A DNA stretch of 34,424 bases from an uncultured Chlorobiaceae bacterium (GCA_903942355.1 CAJAOR010000241.1:1-34424); one strand, 5' to 3'. Numbered from the stretch's first letter, positions 14,971-24,003 are shown. Numbers and translations are program-made. Notes: generated by a model from the letters alone, not told the origin.

Positions 14971-15726
14971 ATGAATAAAACAGCGCTTGCGCTTGGGGGA
15001 GGGGGTGTTCTCGGTGCGGCCCATGTTGGAGTGCTCAGGGCTCTGACTGAGCTCGATATCACGGTAACCATGGTCAGCGGTACGAGCATCGGTTCTTTTA
15101 TTGCTGCCTGCTATGCCTTCGGCAAAAGCTGGGAAGAAATTCGCGATATTGTTTTCGACCTCGACTGGCTTGATATGACCAGTTTGGCACTTTCGCAGTA
15201 CGGCCTTCTGTCGAACAAAAAAATGGGCAATATTGTCTGCGATCTGCTGGGCGATAAAAATATTGAAGATGCCCTTATTCCGCTGTCAATGGTTGCGACC
15301 GATATCGGCACAGGAAAAAAAGTTATTCTTACTGAAGGGGATGTGGCTGCCGCCGTAATGGCAAGCAGTTGTATCCCGGGTATTTTCAGGCCGGTGGAGT
15401 GCTCAGGCTCGCTGCTTGTTGACGGGATGCTTATGGAAAATGTTCCTGTTTCTCCTCTGGTTGAAGGTGGAGCGGAATCGATTATCTGTGTCGATCTTCT
15501 GGCCCGGCATACTTTCAACAAGCCTGAAAACATTATTGGCCTTCTGCTGAACGCCTTCTACACTACCATCACCAATACGACGGCGTTGCAGATCGAGGCG
15601 GCGGATTTATGTATTGCGCCTGATCTTTCGCGATTCAACCTGATTGATACGGGCTCAGTACCGGATATTATGGAGGCAGGGTACCGGGCAGCCCTTCCCG
15701 CGCTGAAAGCATGGAAAGAGGGATGA
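14971..15726 (+). CDS. Patatin-like phospholipase (RssA family)
   Basis: This 251-residue protein has the three marks of bacterial patatin lipases: the oxyanion loop [13 protein letters not shown] (residues 8-20), the nucleophile Ser39 in GTSIGS, and the catalytic Asp151 in VDGMLMEN. It should hydrolyse fatty-acyl esters from lipids. There is no signal peptide, so it is cytoplasmic or membrane-associated. I chose the ATG at 14971; an upstream TTG at 14962 would add only three residues (MYG). It follows the aldehyde dehydrogenase by 48 bases on the same strand, probably as an operon. Confidence 0.9.
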   Translation: MNKTALALGGGGVLGAAHVGVLRALTELDITVTMVSGTSIGSFIAACYAFGKSWEEIRDIVFDLDWLDMTSLALSQYGLLSNKKMGNIVCDLLGDKNIEDALIPLSMVATDIGTGKKVILTEGDVAAAVMASSCIPGIFRPVECSGSLLVDGMLMENVPVSPLVEGGAESIICVDLLARHTFNKPENIIGLLLNAFYTTITNTTALQIEAADLCIAPDLSRFNLIDTGSVPDIMEAGYRAALPALKAWKEG

Positions 15727-15805
15727 TGGTTTTGCTTTTGATACTGTTTTTGCCGTAATTAAACAGAATACTTCTTTGATCGGCTAACATCAACACGTAT
15801 CCATT

Positions 15806-16756
15806 ATGAAAAAAAGAGAAGCTTTTTGGATGCCGGCTCTTTTATCCGGTCTTTTTTCCATTTTTGCAGCCTCCAGCGTTTCGTATGCAGAGCCAGTCCG
15901 GCAACCTGTAAGGGAGTTGTATCGGCCTCCGGTTATCAGATTCCTTCCTGATCTTGCTGTTGAGGATATCAGGCTCAACAGTGACTGCCGCGTTGTTGTG
16001 AAAATCCGCAATAACGGACCAGGCAGGCTTCCCGACGATGTATGGAATGTTCATACGCCCAAAAGCGCTGGCATATACCTTTCCATAGACGGCCGGAAGT
16101 GGGGTGGTGCAACACTATGGGGTTTCGATCCGGCAAGGACCCTTCAGGGTTCCGGCGGGACGGCTGAATATACCAGCAACCTCCAGGTTTCTGCTCACTC
16201 AACAATCAGGGCTGAAATTGATCTCTGGAATGTTGTGGCAGAGAGCAATAAAGCCAATAATGTCTTGACGAAAACGCTCAGCTGCGGGGAGGCTCAGCAA
16301 GTGATTGAAGACTGCATTCCGTTCAATCCGAACACGATCGAGGTGAAAGAGATCGACGGCAGATGGAAGATCGTTGACGGCAGTCACTGGATTTTTGATT
16401 TTGGCAGCAAGAAGACTGAAGCTGAAAAGGCGTTCAGCATTATCCGCTATTACAGGATGAACAGTACCTGCTATGTCGGCCGCCCGGATCCTTCGTTTAC
16501 TTATCTGCTTGTTTCAGGAGGCGCTCCTGAAGGCGCATTTGCTGGCGAGGACAGCATTCCGTTCAATCCGGCCACGATTGAGGTAAAGGAGATCGGTGGC
16601 AGATGGAAGATTGTTGACGGCAGCCAGTGGATGTTTGATTTTGGTACCAATAAAGCGGAGGCTGAAACTGCTTTTGCCATCATTAAAAAGTACGGTTTCC
16701 GTTATTCCTGCTTTGTCGGCAGGCCTGCTCCTAGCTTTATTTATATGAGAAAATAG
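15806..16756 (+). CDS. Secreted CARDB-domain protein with a duplicated 80-residue C-terminal module
   Basis: This 316-residue protein has a signal peptide (about residues 1-28, ending SYAEP). A CARDB-like immunoglobulin-type domain covers about 48-160 (PDLAVEDIRLNSDCRVVVKI, RNNGPG, AEIDLWNVVAESNKANN), a domain usually found in cell-surface adhesion or matrix proteins. Two tandem modules begin at Cys170 and Ser250, with period 80 residues (240 bases). Each reads IPFNPxTIEVKEIxGRWKIVDGSxWxFDFG, then EAExAFxII, Y, CxVGRPxPSFxYL. DNA identity between the modules is high, so the duplication is fairly recent. I cannot name the module; it has paired cysteines but no catalytic motif. The product probably acts outside the cell or in the periplasm as a binding protein. 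Confidence 0.75.
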   Translation: MKKREAFWMPALLSGLFSIFAASSVSYAEPVRQPVRELYRPPVIRFLPDLAVEDIRLNSDCRVVVKIRNNGPGRLPDDVWNVHTPKSAGIYLSIDGRKWGGATLWGFDPARTLQGSGGTAEYTSNLQVSAHSTIRAEIDLWNVVAESNKANNVLTKTLSCGEAQQVIEDCIPFNPNTIEVKEIDGRWKIVDGSHWIFDFGSKKTEAEKAFSIIRYYRMNSTCYVGRPDPSFTYLLVSGGAPEGAFAGEDSIPFNPATIEVKEIGGRWKIVDGSQWMFDFGTNKAEAETAFAIIKKYGFRYSCFVGRPAPSFIYMRK

Positions 16757-16773
16757 TGCAAGGTATTGTTGCT

Positions 16774-16797
16774 GACCTCCCGGCCAGTCGGGAGGTC
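16774..16797 (+). promoter_or_regulatory. Perfect 9-bp hairpin in the leader of the deacylase gene
   Basis: GACCTCCCG (16774-16782) and CGGGAGGTC (16789-16797) pair perfectly across a 6-base loop. It follows the CARDB gene stop by 17 bases and precedes the deacylase ribosome site by about 35 bases. There is no T-run, so it is either a weak terminator for the upstream gene or an RNA-stability element. Confidence 0.4.
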
Positions 16798-16842
16798 GCA
16801 GCGGGTTCTTCTGTCAACCGCATTAACCAGAGAGGAGTTTTA

Positions 16843-17313
16843 ATGCCTATTCATAAATTGAGGGAATATCTTGACAGCCATGGCGCGAGGTATTTTGTAG
16901 TCAGCCACTCTCCGGCCTACACTGCTCAGGAGATCGCTGCTGCCGCTCATGTTCCGGGCAAGGAGCTGGCCAAAACGGTCATTGTCACTATTGCCGGCGA
17001 GATGGCTATGGTGGTATTGCCGGCATCCCGTCAGCTTGACTTTGAGCTTTTGCGCCAGTTGACCGGAACCCGCGATGTTGAACTTACCGGAGAGAAAGAG
17101 TTTGCCGGACTGTTTCCTGAATGCGAGATCGGTGCCATGCCGCCCTTCGGCAATCTTTACGGTATGGATGTTTATGTATCGGAAGAACTTGAAGATGATG
17201 ATGAAATTGCGTTCAATGCAGGAGCCCATACAGAACTGTTGCGGCTTTCGTATGAAAACTACAAGAGGCTGGTTCATCCGAAAGTTGCAAAGCTCTCTCT
17301 TCCTGTGAAGTGA
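16843..17313 (+). CDS. YbaK/ProX-domain aminoacyl-tRNA deacylase-like protein
   Basis: This 156-residue protein has the YbaK/aminoacyl-tRNA-editing fold: a short N-terminal helix, YFVVSHSPAYTAQEIAAAAHVPGKELAKTVIV (the helix and conserved Lys of the editing pocket, about residues 14-45), MVVLPASRQLD, and GAMPPFGNLYGMDVYVSE with the GxxPPFG motif. It ends in a short AxxLVHPK region. Such free-standing proteins remove mischarged amino acids from tRNA, most often Ala from tRNA-Pro or Cys from tRNA-Pro; which one applies here is not readable. I chose the ATG at 16843 because GAGGAG lies 5 bases upstream; a longer frame from 16756 would include a hairpin and no family sequence. Confidence 0.8.
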   Translation: MPIHKLREYLDSHGARYFVVSHSPAYTAQEIAAAAHVPGKELAKTVIVTIAGEMAMVVLPASRQLDFELLRQLTGTRDVELTGEKEFAGLFPECEIGAMPPFGNLYGMDVYVSEELEDDDEIAFNAGAHTELLRLSYENYKRLVHPKVAKLSLPVK

Positions 17314-17394
17314 TTGATCTGGTGCATGATGGATTTTTCCGGGGAAATGTTACCTTTGGCTCAGGCTAACTGGCTGGCCCGGATTCTTTTTCAA

Positions 17395-17426
17395 GATATC
17401 GATAGTCTGCAAACCGGATCGATATC
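17395..17426 (+). promoter_or_regulatory. Inverted repeat upstream of the glycosyltransferase-gnd-zwf operon
   Basis: GATATCGAT (17395-17403) and ATCGATATC (17418-17426) form a perfect 9-bp inverted repeat with a 14-base spacer, ending 21 bases before the glycosyltransferase ATG. Such a position suits an operator or an mRNA leader hairpin that affects translation. No regulator is identified. Confidence 0.35.
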
Positions 17427-17447
17427 AGCAGTATTTTTTTGTCTCTT

Positions 17448-18623
17448 ATGAAGATTGCTTTATACTCGGGGACTTATGTCAGGGACAAGGACGGCGCGGT
17501 AAAATCCATCTATCAACTGGTTGCCTCATTCAGGAAAAATGGCCATAGAGTTGCGGTGTGGTCTCCGGATGTTTCACGCGGGGATAATCATAATGGTTTA
17601 GCCGTTCACAGGATGCCTTCTGTGCCGATTCTGCTTTATCCTGATTACAAACTTGGTTTTTTTACGAAGGAGACCCGTCGGCAACTCGATGCGTTTGCTC
17701 CGGATATGGTGCATATTTCGACCCCTGATATTATCGGCAGAGAGTTCCTGCTCTATGCCAGAAAAAAAAACATCCCGGTAGCCTCGGCCTTTCACACTGA
17801 TTTTCCCTCCTATTTCAGCTATTACAGCCTTGGGTTTGCCGTGAAGTATGCCTGGAAATATCTGACCTGGTTTTATAACAACTGCAATACGGTGCTTGCT
17901 CCCAATGAGAGGGTGCGCCTGAAATTGGCTGATTATCATATCCGCAATATTGAAATCTGGTCGAGGGGTGTAGACAAGGAGCTTTTTGACCCATCGCGCC
18001 GCTCCGAAAAACTTCGTTCAACGTGGAATGCTGACGGGCGGAGTGTGATTGTCTACGCCGGACGTTTTGTGCTCTACAAGGATATCGAGGTGGTCATGAA
18101 GGTTTATGATCGCTTTATGCAGGGTGAATATGCCGATCAGGTACGGTTTGTCATGATCGGTTCCGGTCCTGAAGAGGAGGCGATGAAGCGAAGAATGCCT
18201 GCTGCGTTTTTTACCGGCTATCTTACAGGGGACGAGCTTCCTGAAGCCTATGCATCGGGTGATATTTTTCTTTTTCCTTCCACAACGGAGGCTTTTTGCA
18301 ATGTTGCGCTCGAAGCACTTGCTTCAGGCTTGCCTGTCGTTGTTTCTGATGTAGGCGGCTGCTGTGACATTGCTGACCGCTCGGCTGGGGGAATTGTTGT
18401 TCATCAGGGGAGTGTTTGTGACTTTTACAGCAAGTGCATTGAATTGCTTGGCGATTCTCTCCGGTATCGTGAATTGAGAGCTTCCGGCCTTGCTTATGCG
18501 GAGACCCAGTCCTGGTCTTCAGTTAACGGTTTCGTGATTGACCTCTATCAGGCGATGGTTGATTGTTCAAAAAAAAGTGATTATGCAGAAGAGTTTGTCC
18601 CTTTTGTTGATAATGCTAGATAG
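17448..18623 (+). CDS. GT4-family glycosyltransferase (MgtA/SqdX-like)
   Basis: This 391-residue protein has two Rossmann-like halves (GT-B). The N-terminal half starts MKIALYSGTYVRDKDGAVKS and has HTDFPSYFSYYSLG, typical of SqdX/MgtA/PimB relatives that add a sugar to a lipid acceptor. The C-terminal half has WSRGVDKELFDPSRR, VYAGRFVLYKD and the nucleotide-sugar EX7E motif (Glu281 and Glu289 in TEAFCNVALEALASGLPVV). The acceptor and donor cannot be fixed from the sequence; membrane glycolipid synthesis is a reasonable guess. No membrane helix is evident. I chose the ATG at 17448; a TTG at 17439 adds three residues. gnd begins 7 bases after its stop and zwf follows, so glycosylation and the oxidative pentose phosphate genes are cotranscribed. 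Confidence 0.8.
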   Translation: MKIALYSGTYVRDKDGAVKSIYQLVASFRKNGHRVAVWSPDVSRGDNHNGLAVHRMPSVPILLYPDYKLGFFTKETRRQLDAFAPDMVHISTPDIIGREFLLYARKKNIPVASAFHTDFPSYFSYYSLGFAVKYAWKYLTWFYNNCNTVLAPNERVRLKLADYHIRNIEIWSRGVDKELFDPSRRSEKLRSTWNADGRSVIVYAGRFVLYKDIEVVMKVYDRFMQGEYADQVRFVMIGSGPEEEAMKRRMPAAFFTGYLTGDELPEAYASGDIFLFPSTTEAFCNVALEALASGLPVVVSDVGGCCDIADRSAGGIVVHQGSVCDFYSKCIELLGDSLRYRELRASGLAYAETQSWSSVNGFVIDLYQAMVDCSKKSDYAEEFVPFVDNAR

Positions 18624-18629
18624 AAAATT

Positions 18630-19529
18630 ATGAAAGCTGGAGTTGTTGGTTTAGGGAAAATGGGGTGCAATATGGCAGAGCATCTTCTTGAATGCGGTCA
18701 CAATCTTGTGGTGTTTGATCTGATGGAAGAGGCGGTTGCCGCTCTCGGGGCAAAAGGGGCGATACCGGCAGCTTCCCTGCAGGAGCTTGCCAGTATGCTC
18801 GACTCCCCCCGTCTGCTTTGGCTGATGGTGCCCGCCGGCGCTCCGGTTGACAGTACGATAGAGCAGCTTGTTCCTTTGCTTGAGCAGGGTGATATCATTA
18901 TTGATGGAGGTAATTCACATTATAAGGATTCTGAACGGAGGGCCGTTTGGCTCAAGGAAGCGGGGATAACCTTTCTTGATGCGGGTACAAGCGGAGGTCT
19001 TGAAGGGGCCCGGCACGGAGCATGCATTATGGTTGGCGGCGAAAAAGCGGCTTATGACTTTATCGAGCCTCTGCTGAAAGATCTTTGTGTGGAACAGGGG
19101 TACGGCTATATGGGGCGCTCCGGCTCCGGCCACTTTGCCAAAATGGTTCATAACGGCATTGAGTACGGCATGATGCAGGCAATCGGCGAGGGGTTCAACC
19201 TGCTTGATGCAAGCGGGTACGATTTTAATCTTGAAGAGGTTTCAGGGGTCTGGGCTCATGGCTCGGTGATCCGCGGCTGGCTGATGGAGCTTATGGTGCA
19301 GGCGTTGCAGAAGGATCCAAAGCTCGATTATCTCAAGGGCTCCATTGCTGATTCAGGTGAAGGCCGGTGGACCGTCGAAGCCGCTCTGGAGCATGAGGTC
19401 TCGATTCCGGTTATCGCAGCTTCTCTTTTCAGTCGTTATCGTTCACGTTCGGACGAAAATCTGTCCGACAGGGCGGTTGCGGCGTTGCGCCATGAGTTTG
19501 GAGGACATGCTTTCATCGACAAATCATAA
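18630..19529 (+). CDS. gnd: 6-phosphogluconate dehydrogenase, decarboxylating (short, NAD-type)
   Basis: This 299-residue enzyme has the nucleotide-binding GLGKMG (residues 7-12), IDGGNSHYKDS, DAGTSGGLEGARHGACIMVGG and catalytic HFAKMVHNGIEYG (Lys171, His174, Asn175, Glu178). It oxidatively decarboxylates 6-phosphogluconate to ribulose 5-phosphate. At about 300 residues it belongs to the short class (YqeC/GndA) rather than the 470-residue form. The second beta strand ends in Asp30 (VVFDLMEE), where NADP-specific enzymes carry Asn-Arg-Ser/Thr; an acid here usually means preference for NAD. That is inference from the fold. It begins 7 bases after the glycosyltransferase and is followed 12 bases later by zwf. 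Confidence 0.95.
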   Translation: MKAGVVGLGKMGCNMAEHLLECGHNLVVFDLMEEAVAALGAKGAIPAASLQELASMLDSPRLLWLMVPAGAPVDSTIEQLVPLLEQGDIIIDGGNSHYKDSERRAVWLKEAGITFLDAGTSGGLEGARHGACIMVGGEKAAYDFIEPLLKDLCVEQGYGYMGRSGSGHFAKMVHNGIEYGMMQAIGEGFNLLDASGYDFNLEEVSGVWAHGSVIRGWLMELMVQALQKDPKLDYLKGSIADSGEGRWTVEAALEHEVSIPVIAASLFSRYRSRSDENLSDRAVAALRHEFGGHAFIDKS

Positions 19530-19541
19530 CCGGGCCACATC

Positions 19542-20975
19542 ATGCCGCAAAAGCTCGATAATTGCACCATCGTTATTTTTGGTGCGCACAGTGACTTGGC
19601 GGCCCGCAAGCTTTTCCCTGCGCTTTATGAACTTGCCCTTTGGGGTCATCTTCCCGATGATTACCGCATCGTTGGTGTCGGGCGAACTGCTCTTTCAACT
19701 GAAGAGTTCCGTTCAAAGGTGCAAGAAAAGATGGCCGGGCTCTTCCCTGAAACCATGCACGACAAAGAGGCTTTTGCCGCATTCTCTGCAAGGCTCTTTT
19801 ATGTGACGGTTGACTTTGCGGAAAGAGAGGGCTACAATGCTTTGCACAAGGAGCTTATTGGTGGTGGCGGAGAGTCGGGGATAGGGTGGAACCTTCTTTT
19901 TTACCTTGCTACGCCGCCCGCTCTTGCGCCGGTTATTGTCAGGAATCTTCAGCTTGCCGGTCTTGCAGAAAAAGATGCTTCTCCGGGCAGCTGGCGGAAA
20001 ATCATTGTTGAAAAGCCATACGGAAGCAACCTGCAGACGGCGCGTGAACTCAATAGCGTTATTGGAGAGGTCTTTGATGAAGAACGAACGTTCCGCATTG
20101 ATCACTACCTTGGCAAGGAGACGGTACAGAACATCATGGTCTTTCGCTTTTCCAACGGCATTTTTGAACCCTTGTGGAATCGCCAGAACATAGCCAGTGT
20201 TGCCATCACCATTGCCGAAGAGTTCGGAATTCGTGACCGCGGCGCCTTCTACGAAGAGGCGGGACTGTTGCGCGACATTGTACAGAATCACGCGCTTCAG
20301 CTTCTTGCATCAGTTGCCATGGAGCCGCCGGTCGATTTTTCAGCGGAATCGGTGCGTGATGAAAAGGCCAAGCTGCTCCGTTCCATCCGTCACTTTACTT
20401 TGGAGAGTGCCTCGCAGTCCATTGTTCTCGGTCAGTATGAGGGGTACCGTTCTGAAAAAAATGTTGCCTCGGACTCGACGGTTGAGACCTTTGCCGCGAT
20501 AAAGTTTTATGTCGATAACTGGCGATGGAAGGATGTGCCCTTTTATGTCAAGGCCGGAAAAAATCTGGCCGAAACGGTGACCGAGATTGTCATTACCTTC
20601 AAGTGTCCTCCCCAGAACTATTTCGGCCCTGCCGAGTCATGCAGCTATACTGCTAACCAGGTTATTCTGCGTATCCAGCCGGAAGAGACCATTGCCATCA
20701 AGTTCGGAGCAAAACGTCCCGGTGAGGCGGTGATTACCGATCCCGTCTATATGAAATTCGATTACAAGACTTCATTTGCCGCAGTGGGTGCAACTCCGTA
20801 CCATCGGTTGCTGCTGGATGCCATGGCTGGTGAGCAGATGAATTTTATCCGGCAGGACAGCGTCGAATACTCATGGGCGATTGTTGATGCCATCAGGGAG
20901 GCTGTTAAAGGTCAATCACCGGAGCCCTATCCGGTTCATTCATGGGGTCCTGAATCAGTGCAGGGCATCTCCTGA
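19542..20975 (+). CDS. zwf: Glucose-6-phosphate 1-dehydrogenase
   Basis: This 477-residue enzyme has the conserved catalytic site RIDHYLGKE (185-193), EKPYG (157-161) and the C-terminal substrate region ([20 protein letters not shown], about 326-345). It oxidises glucose 6-phosphate to 6-phosphogluconolactone. In the N-terminal coenzyme loop the usual GASGDL is replaced by [18 protein letters not shown] (from residue 14), so the second glycine is Ser17; this might affect coenzyme choice or affinity. Its 3' end overlaps the 3' end of the convergent pgl gene by 40 bases. The gene follows gnd by 12 bases. Confidence 0.95.
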   Translation: MPQKLDNCTIVIFGAHSDLAARKLFPALYELALWGHLPDDYRIVGVGRTALSTEEFRSKVQEKMAGLFPETMHDKEAFAAFSARLFYVTVDFAEREGYNALHKELIGGGGESGIGWNLLFYLATPPALAPVIVRNLQLAGLAEKDASPGSWRKIIVEKPYGSNLQTARELNSVIGEVFDEERTFRIDHYLGKETVQNIMVFRFSNGIFEPLWNRQNIASVAITIAEEFGIRDRGAFYEEAGLLRDIVQNHALQLLASVAMEPPVDFSAESVRDEKAKLLRSIRHFTLESASQSIVLGQYEGYRSEKNVASDSTVETFAAIKFYVDNWRWKDVPFYVKAGKNLAETVTEIVITFKCPPQNYFGPAESCSYTANQVILRIQPEETIAIKFGAKRPGEAVITDPVYMKFDYKTSFAAVGATPYHRLLLDAMAGEQMNFIRQDSVEYSWAIVDAIREAVKGQSPEPYPVHSWGPESVQGIS

Positions 20976-21775
20976 GCGGCAAACCAGAAGAGTTTGCCGC
21001 ATTCCGGCTTAACGAGGCTTGCCGGTAGATCGCTCTTATGATTGAGAAATATTTTTTTCGCCAGTTCGCCCTTTTCCCGTCCTGCAGTAAAAAAAAGCAC
21101 GTTACGGGCATGGTTGATGACCGGCAGCGTGAGTGTCAGCCTCATTCCCGGTGGTTTCGCTTGTGGCGCATTGACCGCAATAACCCATTTCTTCTTCTCA
21201 TGGAGGGCTTCGGCGTTGCCGCTGAACAGTGACGCGGTATGGCCATCGTCACCGAGACCCAGCAGGACAAGGTCAAAGAGCGGCAAATCAGCCGGTTGCA
21301 AGCTCTCTTTGCTCAAGAAAAAAGTGCGTATGGCCGCTTCATACCCTCTTGCGGCCAGTTCGCTGTCAGCATTTTTGCCGTCCATTCTGAAAAAATGATC
21401 TTTGGCAATGTTGGAGTGCAGCAGCAGGGACTCTTTCACCATCCGGTAATTGCTGTCAGGATGATCACCCGGGACGCACCGCTCATCCCCCTGAAAAAGC
21501 CATGTTTGTTGTGGGAGAGGGTGGAGGGCCTGCTTGCCAGCGGAGCTGCTGTTGTTGGGCACCTCAAGGGCATAGTGCTCAAGGAGGCGGGTTGTAACCC
21601 CCTCTGCAAGCTTTTTATACAAGAGCCTGGGAGAGTTGCCGCCGGCAAGCACCAGCGAAAAACGTCCGTGATCGGCCACAGCTCGGTAGGCCTCGGAAAT
21701 TATGAGTGCTGCGGCGTGTTCCGTTATCTCCCTCTCATTGCCGCTGTAAAAGAATTTTTGTTCTGTACGGTTCAT
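20936..21775 (-). CDS. pgl: 6-phosphogluconolactonase (DevB type)
   Basis: This 279-residue enzyme carries the family marks: [18 protein letters not shown] (usually GGSTP), [19 protein letters not shown] and [19 protein letters not shown]. It hydrolyses 6-phosphogluconolactone between Zwf and Gnd. A stretch of about 20 residues near residue 70 ([18 protein letters not shown]) is a small insertion compared with typical members. I chose the ATG at 21775, which begins [13 protein letters not shown]; a GTG at 21808 would add 11 residues. Its last 40 bases overlap the zwf end on the opposite strand. All three enzymes of the oxidative branch therefore sit in one locus. Confidence 0.9.
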   Translation of the reverse strand: MNRTEQKFFYSGNEREITEHAAALIISEAYRAVADHGRFSLVLAGGNSPRLLYKKLAEGVTTRLLEHYALEVPNNSSSAGKQALHPLPQQTWLFQGDERCVPGDHPDSNYRMVKESLLLHSNIAKDHFFRMDGKNADSELAARGYEAAIRTFFLSKESLQPADLPLFDLVLLGLGDDGHTASLFSGNAEALHEKKKWVIAVNAPQAKPPGMRLTLTLPVINHARNVLFFTAGREKGELAKKIFLNHKSDLPASLVKPECGKLFWFAAQEMPCTDSGPHE

Positions 21776-21976
21776 CTGCTGCTTCAGTTTTTCACAGGAA
21801 GATAACACTGTTGTGCCATATGCGTGCTGTGCATGAGTTGTTTTCAGTAAATCGCAAAGAGTGGCGGAGTGGGTTCATTCCGGAGCTATTCTGCTTGGCT
21901 TCAGCGGGGTTGTTGCGTAACTTGCACTGATGTTTTTTTGGTAATCCGGGGGCTCAACAGCGCAAAAAGCTTTTTT

Positions 21977-22672
21977 ATGCCACTTGATGATGGTTATGGT
22001 GTTCTGGCCGGCACCCTGCATAACTATTATTGCGATCGTTTCTTCAGCGATACGGAGTACTACCATTGCAATCTCAAGGTTCGTGCCGGAGCAAGAGTGT
22101 TTCGCTGTCCTGTCGACCTTGACAGCAAGAAAGAGGCTGACGGGATGCATTGGCGCGTGGTTGAACTGGAGCCTGATGCCTTTCAGTGGCTGCTCCATTT
22201 ACGTGAAGGATGGCATCCGCTTGATTCAGAACCCGGTTCGGGCGCTCTCGATTACTATCGCAGTTGGGAGCTTCAGCCTACCGGAGAGTGCATGGAGGCA
22301 TCGACTGAATGTGGCAACAGGGATTCCATTGCGCAGGCAGCCTTGCACGCCTTATGGAAATATGGTACCGGGCCAGCTGCATTCCGCGATCTTGAGCCTC
22401 TTCTTAAGCATTCGAGGAAACTCTTTATTTTTGGAGAACCATTCAGGCGCGGGCGTGGTGTGCACAATATTCACCAGAATCAGGGTGACCCGCCCCAGAG
22501 CCGGTGGCACCAGGAAAACGGAACGTGGCAGGATGGAGCCTTAGTGGCTCAGCGTTACGACAAGACAATAGCGGCATTTTTATGCAAATTCAAAACCCAG
22601 AGCTTTTTCCCCGACAGCTTTTGTGCCAGATTTCCTGAGGGCGAGATAATTGCAACGGAACAGCGTTATTGA
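21977..22672 (+). CDS. YukJ (DUF2278) family protein
   Basis: This 231-residue protein matches the DUF2278/YukJ family: it begins PLDDGYGVLAGTL, has DYYRSWELQP in the middle and the signature HNIHQNQGDPPQSRW followed by NGTWQDGALVAQ in the last third. The function of this family is not settled. There is no signal peptide or membrane segment. I chose the ATG at 21977 because homologues begin at PLxxYGVLKG; a longer frame from 21869 would add 36 residues with no family similarity. The gene lies downstream of and divergent from pgl, and no operon partner follows. Confidence 0.75.
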   Translation: MPLDDGYGVLAGTLHNYYCDRFFSDTEYYHCNLKVRAGARVFRCPVDLDSKKEADGMHWRVVELEPDAFQWLLHLREGWHPLDSEPGSGALDYYRSWELQPTGECMEASTECGNRDSIAQAALHALWKYGTGPAAFRDLEPLLKHSRKLFIFGEPFRRGRGVHNIHQNQGDPPQSRWHQENGTWQDGALVAQRYDKTIAAFLCKFKTQSFFPDSFCARFPEGEIIATEQRY

Positions 22673-22876
22673 CCGTTCTTTATAAAAAGGTGAGTTGATG
22701 ATACGTACTGTGATTTCAGGGTGTGTGGCTTTTGTTATTTAGGTTTGCGCATATGCATCTCTTTCGTAACTTGCAAGTATAAATCCAGCAAGTCATAAAG
22801 GCTTGTGCGGTTGAGCTGGCCGCCGGTTTATGGAAGTATTCCGTTTTTTCCCGGTTACGATTTTGATTAAGGCTAA

Positions 22877-22888
22877 ACGTTTAAACGT
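22877..22888 (+). promoter_or_regulatory. Perfect 12-bp palindrome 12 bases before a membrane-protein start
   Basis: ACGTTTAAACGT is a perfect palindrome, ending 12 bases before the ATG at 22901. It could be an operator. It is AT-rich in the centre and may be chance. Confidence 0.25.
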
Positions 22889-22900
22889 GGAAAAGATAAC

Positions 22901-23557
22901 ATGGCAGCGTTTGATTTTGGTGTGAAAATCGATCCCCAGGTGTTTGACAAGCGACTCAATACTCCCTGCACCGTCGATATACAGAACTATATCAGGCAAG
23001 GGTGGGAGATGTTCAAGGAGCATGTAGGGGAGTTTGTTGGGTTTACGCTTATTGTTTTCGTAGCGACTGTGGTTAGTTCTCGGCTTGCTTTTGCAGGCTC
23101 TCTTCTTATTTCAGCGGTTGTTGCATCGCTCACTGCCGGATACAGTATTGCGGCATTCAAGCTGATGAGCGGGCAACCGTTTGAGTTTGCCGATTTTTTC
23201 AAGGGGCTTAACTATTTTCTGCCTCTGTTTCTGGCCAGTCTTGCCGGTGGTTTTCTGGTCGGCGCAGGGCTGATGCTGCTGCTCATTCCGGGTATTTACC
23301 TTGCCGTTTCCTACCTGTTTGCCACTTTTTTTATTATTGATTATCGCATGGAGTTCTGGCAGGCATTGGAGACAAGCCGCAAAATCATTTCCAAAAACTG
23401 GTTTGCTTTTTTTGGTTTCTCTTTTGCCCTTTTCGCTATCAACCTGCTTGGAATGCTTGCTTTTGGTGTCGGGCTTCTCGTTACTATCCCTGTTACGGCG
23501 TGTGCTGCAGCGATTGCATACAAGGAGATTGTTGGTCTTTATTCTGGCGATTGGTAG
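22901..23557 (+). CDS. Multi-pass membrane protein, unknown function
   Basis: This 218-residue protein has a soluble N-terminal stretch of about 40 residues and then about five hydrophobic segments (VGFTLIVFVATVVSS, AGSLLISAVVASLTAGYSI, LPLFLASLAGGFLVGAG, YLAVSYLFATFFII and FAINLLGMLAFGVGLLVTI). A proline/isoleucine turn (LLLIPGIYL) and DYRMEFWQALETSRKII are typical of the broad DUF975/YciC-like group of membrane proteins. No catalytic residues are seen. The ATG at 22901 has only a weak GGAAAAG upstream. A DUF4282 protein follows 55 bases later and another membrane protein after that; the three probably form one transcription unit. Confidence 0.6.
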   Translation: MAAFDFGVKIDPQVFDKRLNTPCTVDIQNYIRQGWEMFKEHVGEFVGFTLIVFVATVVSSRLAFAGSLLISAVVASLTAGYSIAAFKLMSGQPFEFADFFKGLNYFLPLFLASLAGGFLVGAGLMLLLIPGIYLAVSYLFATFFIIDYRMEFWQALETSRKIISKNWFAFFGFSFALFAINLLGMLAFGVGLLVTIPVTACAAAIAYKEIVGLYSGDW

Positions 23558-23612
23558 GCAGAATTTTTTTGCTGAACGGTTCAAACAGTATCAATAAAAA
23601 AGAGAGAGCATC

Positions 23613-23927
23613 ATGGATACACATAGTTTTTTTTGCAAGCTTTTTGATTTTTCATTCAAGGAGTTTATTACCCTGCAGATCATAAAGTATCTTTACATAC
23701 TTGGAATTATTTTTTCAGCTTTTACCGCTCTTGCCTTTCTTATCGGGGGGTTTGCCTCTTTCAAATACAGTGTTGTACAGGGACTTTTAACCATTCTTTT
23801 TTCACCGGTTATATTCATTCTTTTGACACTCTCAGCAAGGCTTGCTCTTGAAGCTCTTGTTGCAACATTTCGTATTGCAGAGAATACAACCAAGCTGGTT
23901 GAGCAGGGTGAGCAGAAATCCTTGTGA
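23613..23927 (+). CDS. DUF4282-family small membrane protein
   Basis: This 104-residue protein has the DUF4282 layout: an N-terminal FFCKLFDFSFKEFITLQIIK motif, two membrane helices (about 24-48 and 58-82) and a conserved RLALEALVATFRIAENT end. The family is found in many bacteria with unknown role. It lies between two other membrane-protein genes on the same strand, with a 76-base gap to the next. Start is well placed after AGAGAGAG. Confidence 0.75.
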   Translation: MDTHSFFCKLFDFSFKEFITLQIIKYLYILGIIFSAFTALAFLIGGFASFKYSVVQGLLTILFSPVIFILLTLSARLALEALVATFRIAENTTKLVEQGEQKSL

Positions 23928-24003
23928 TGAGAGGTACTGCCGCAACAGGGAAGACGCAGAATATCTTTGCCTTTATTTCTTTTAAACTTAAAACTATACC
24001 ATT

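Noticed and set aside
22698-22742. 14-codon open frame (MIRTVISGCVAFVI) with an AAGGTGAG site
   Set aside because: It could be a leader peptide or the start of a decayed secreted protein, but 14 codons without conservation data are not enough to call.
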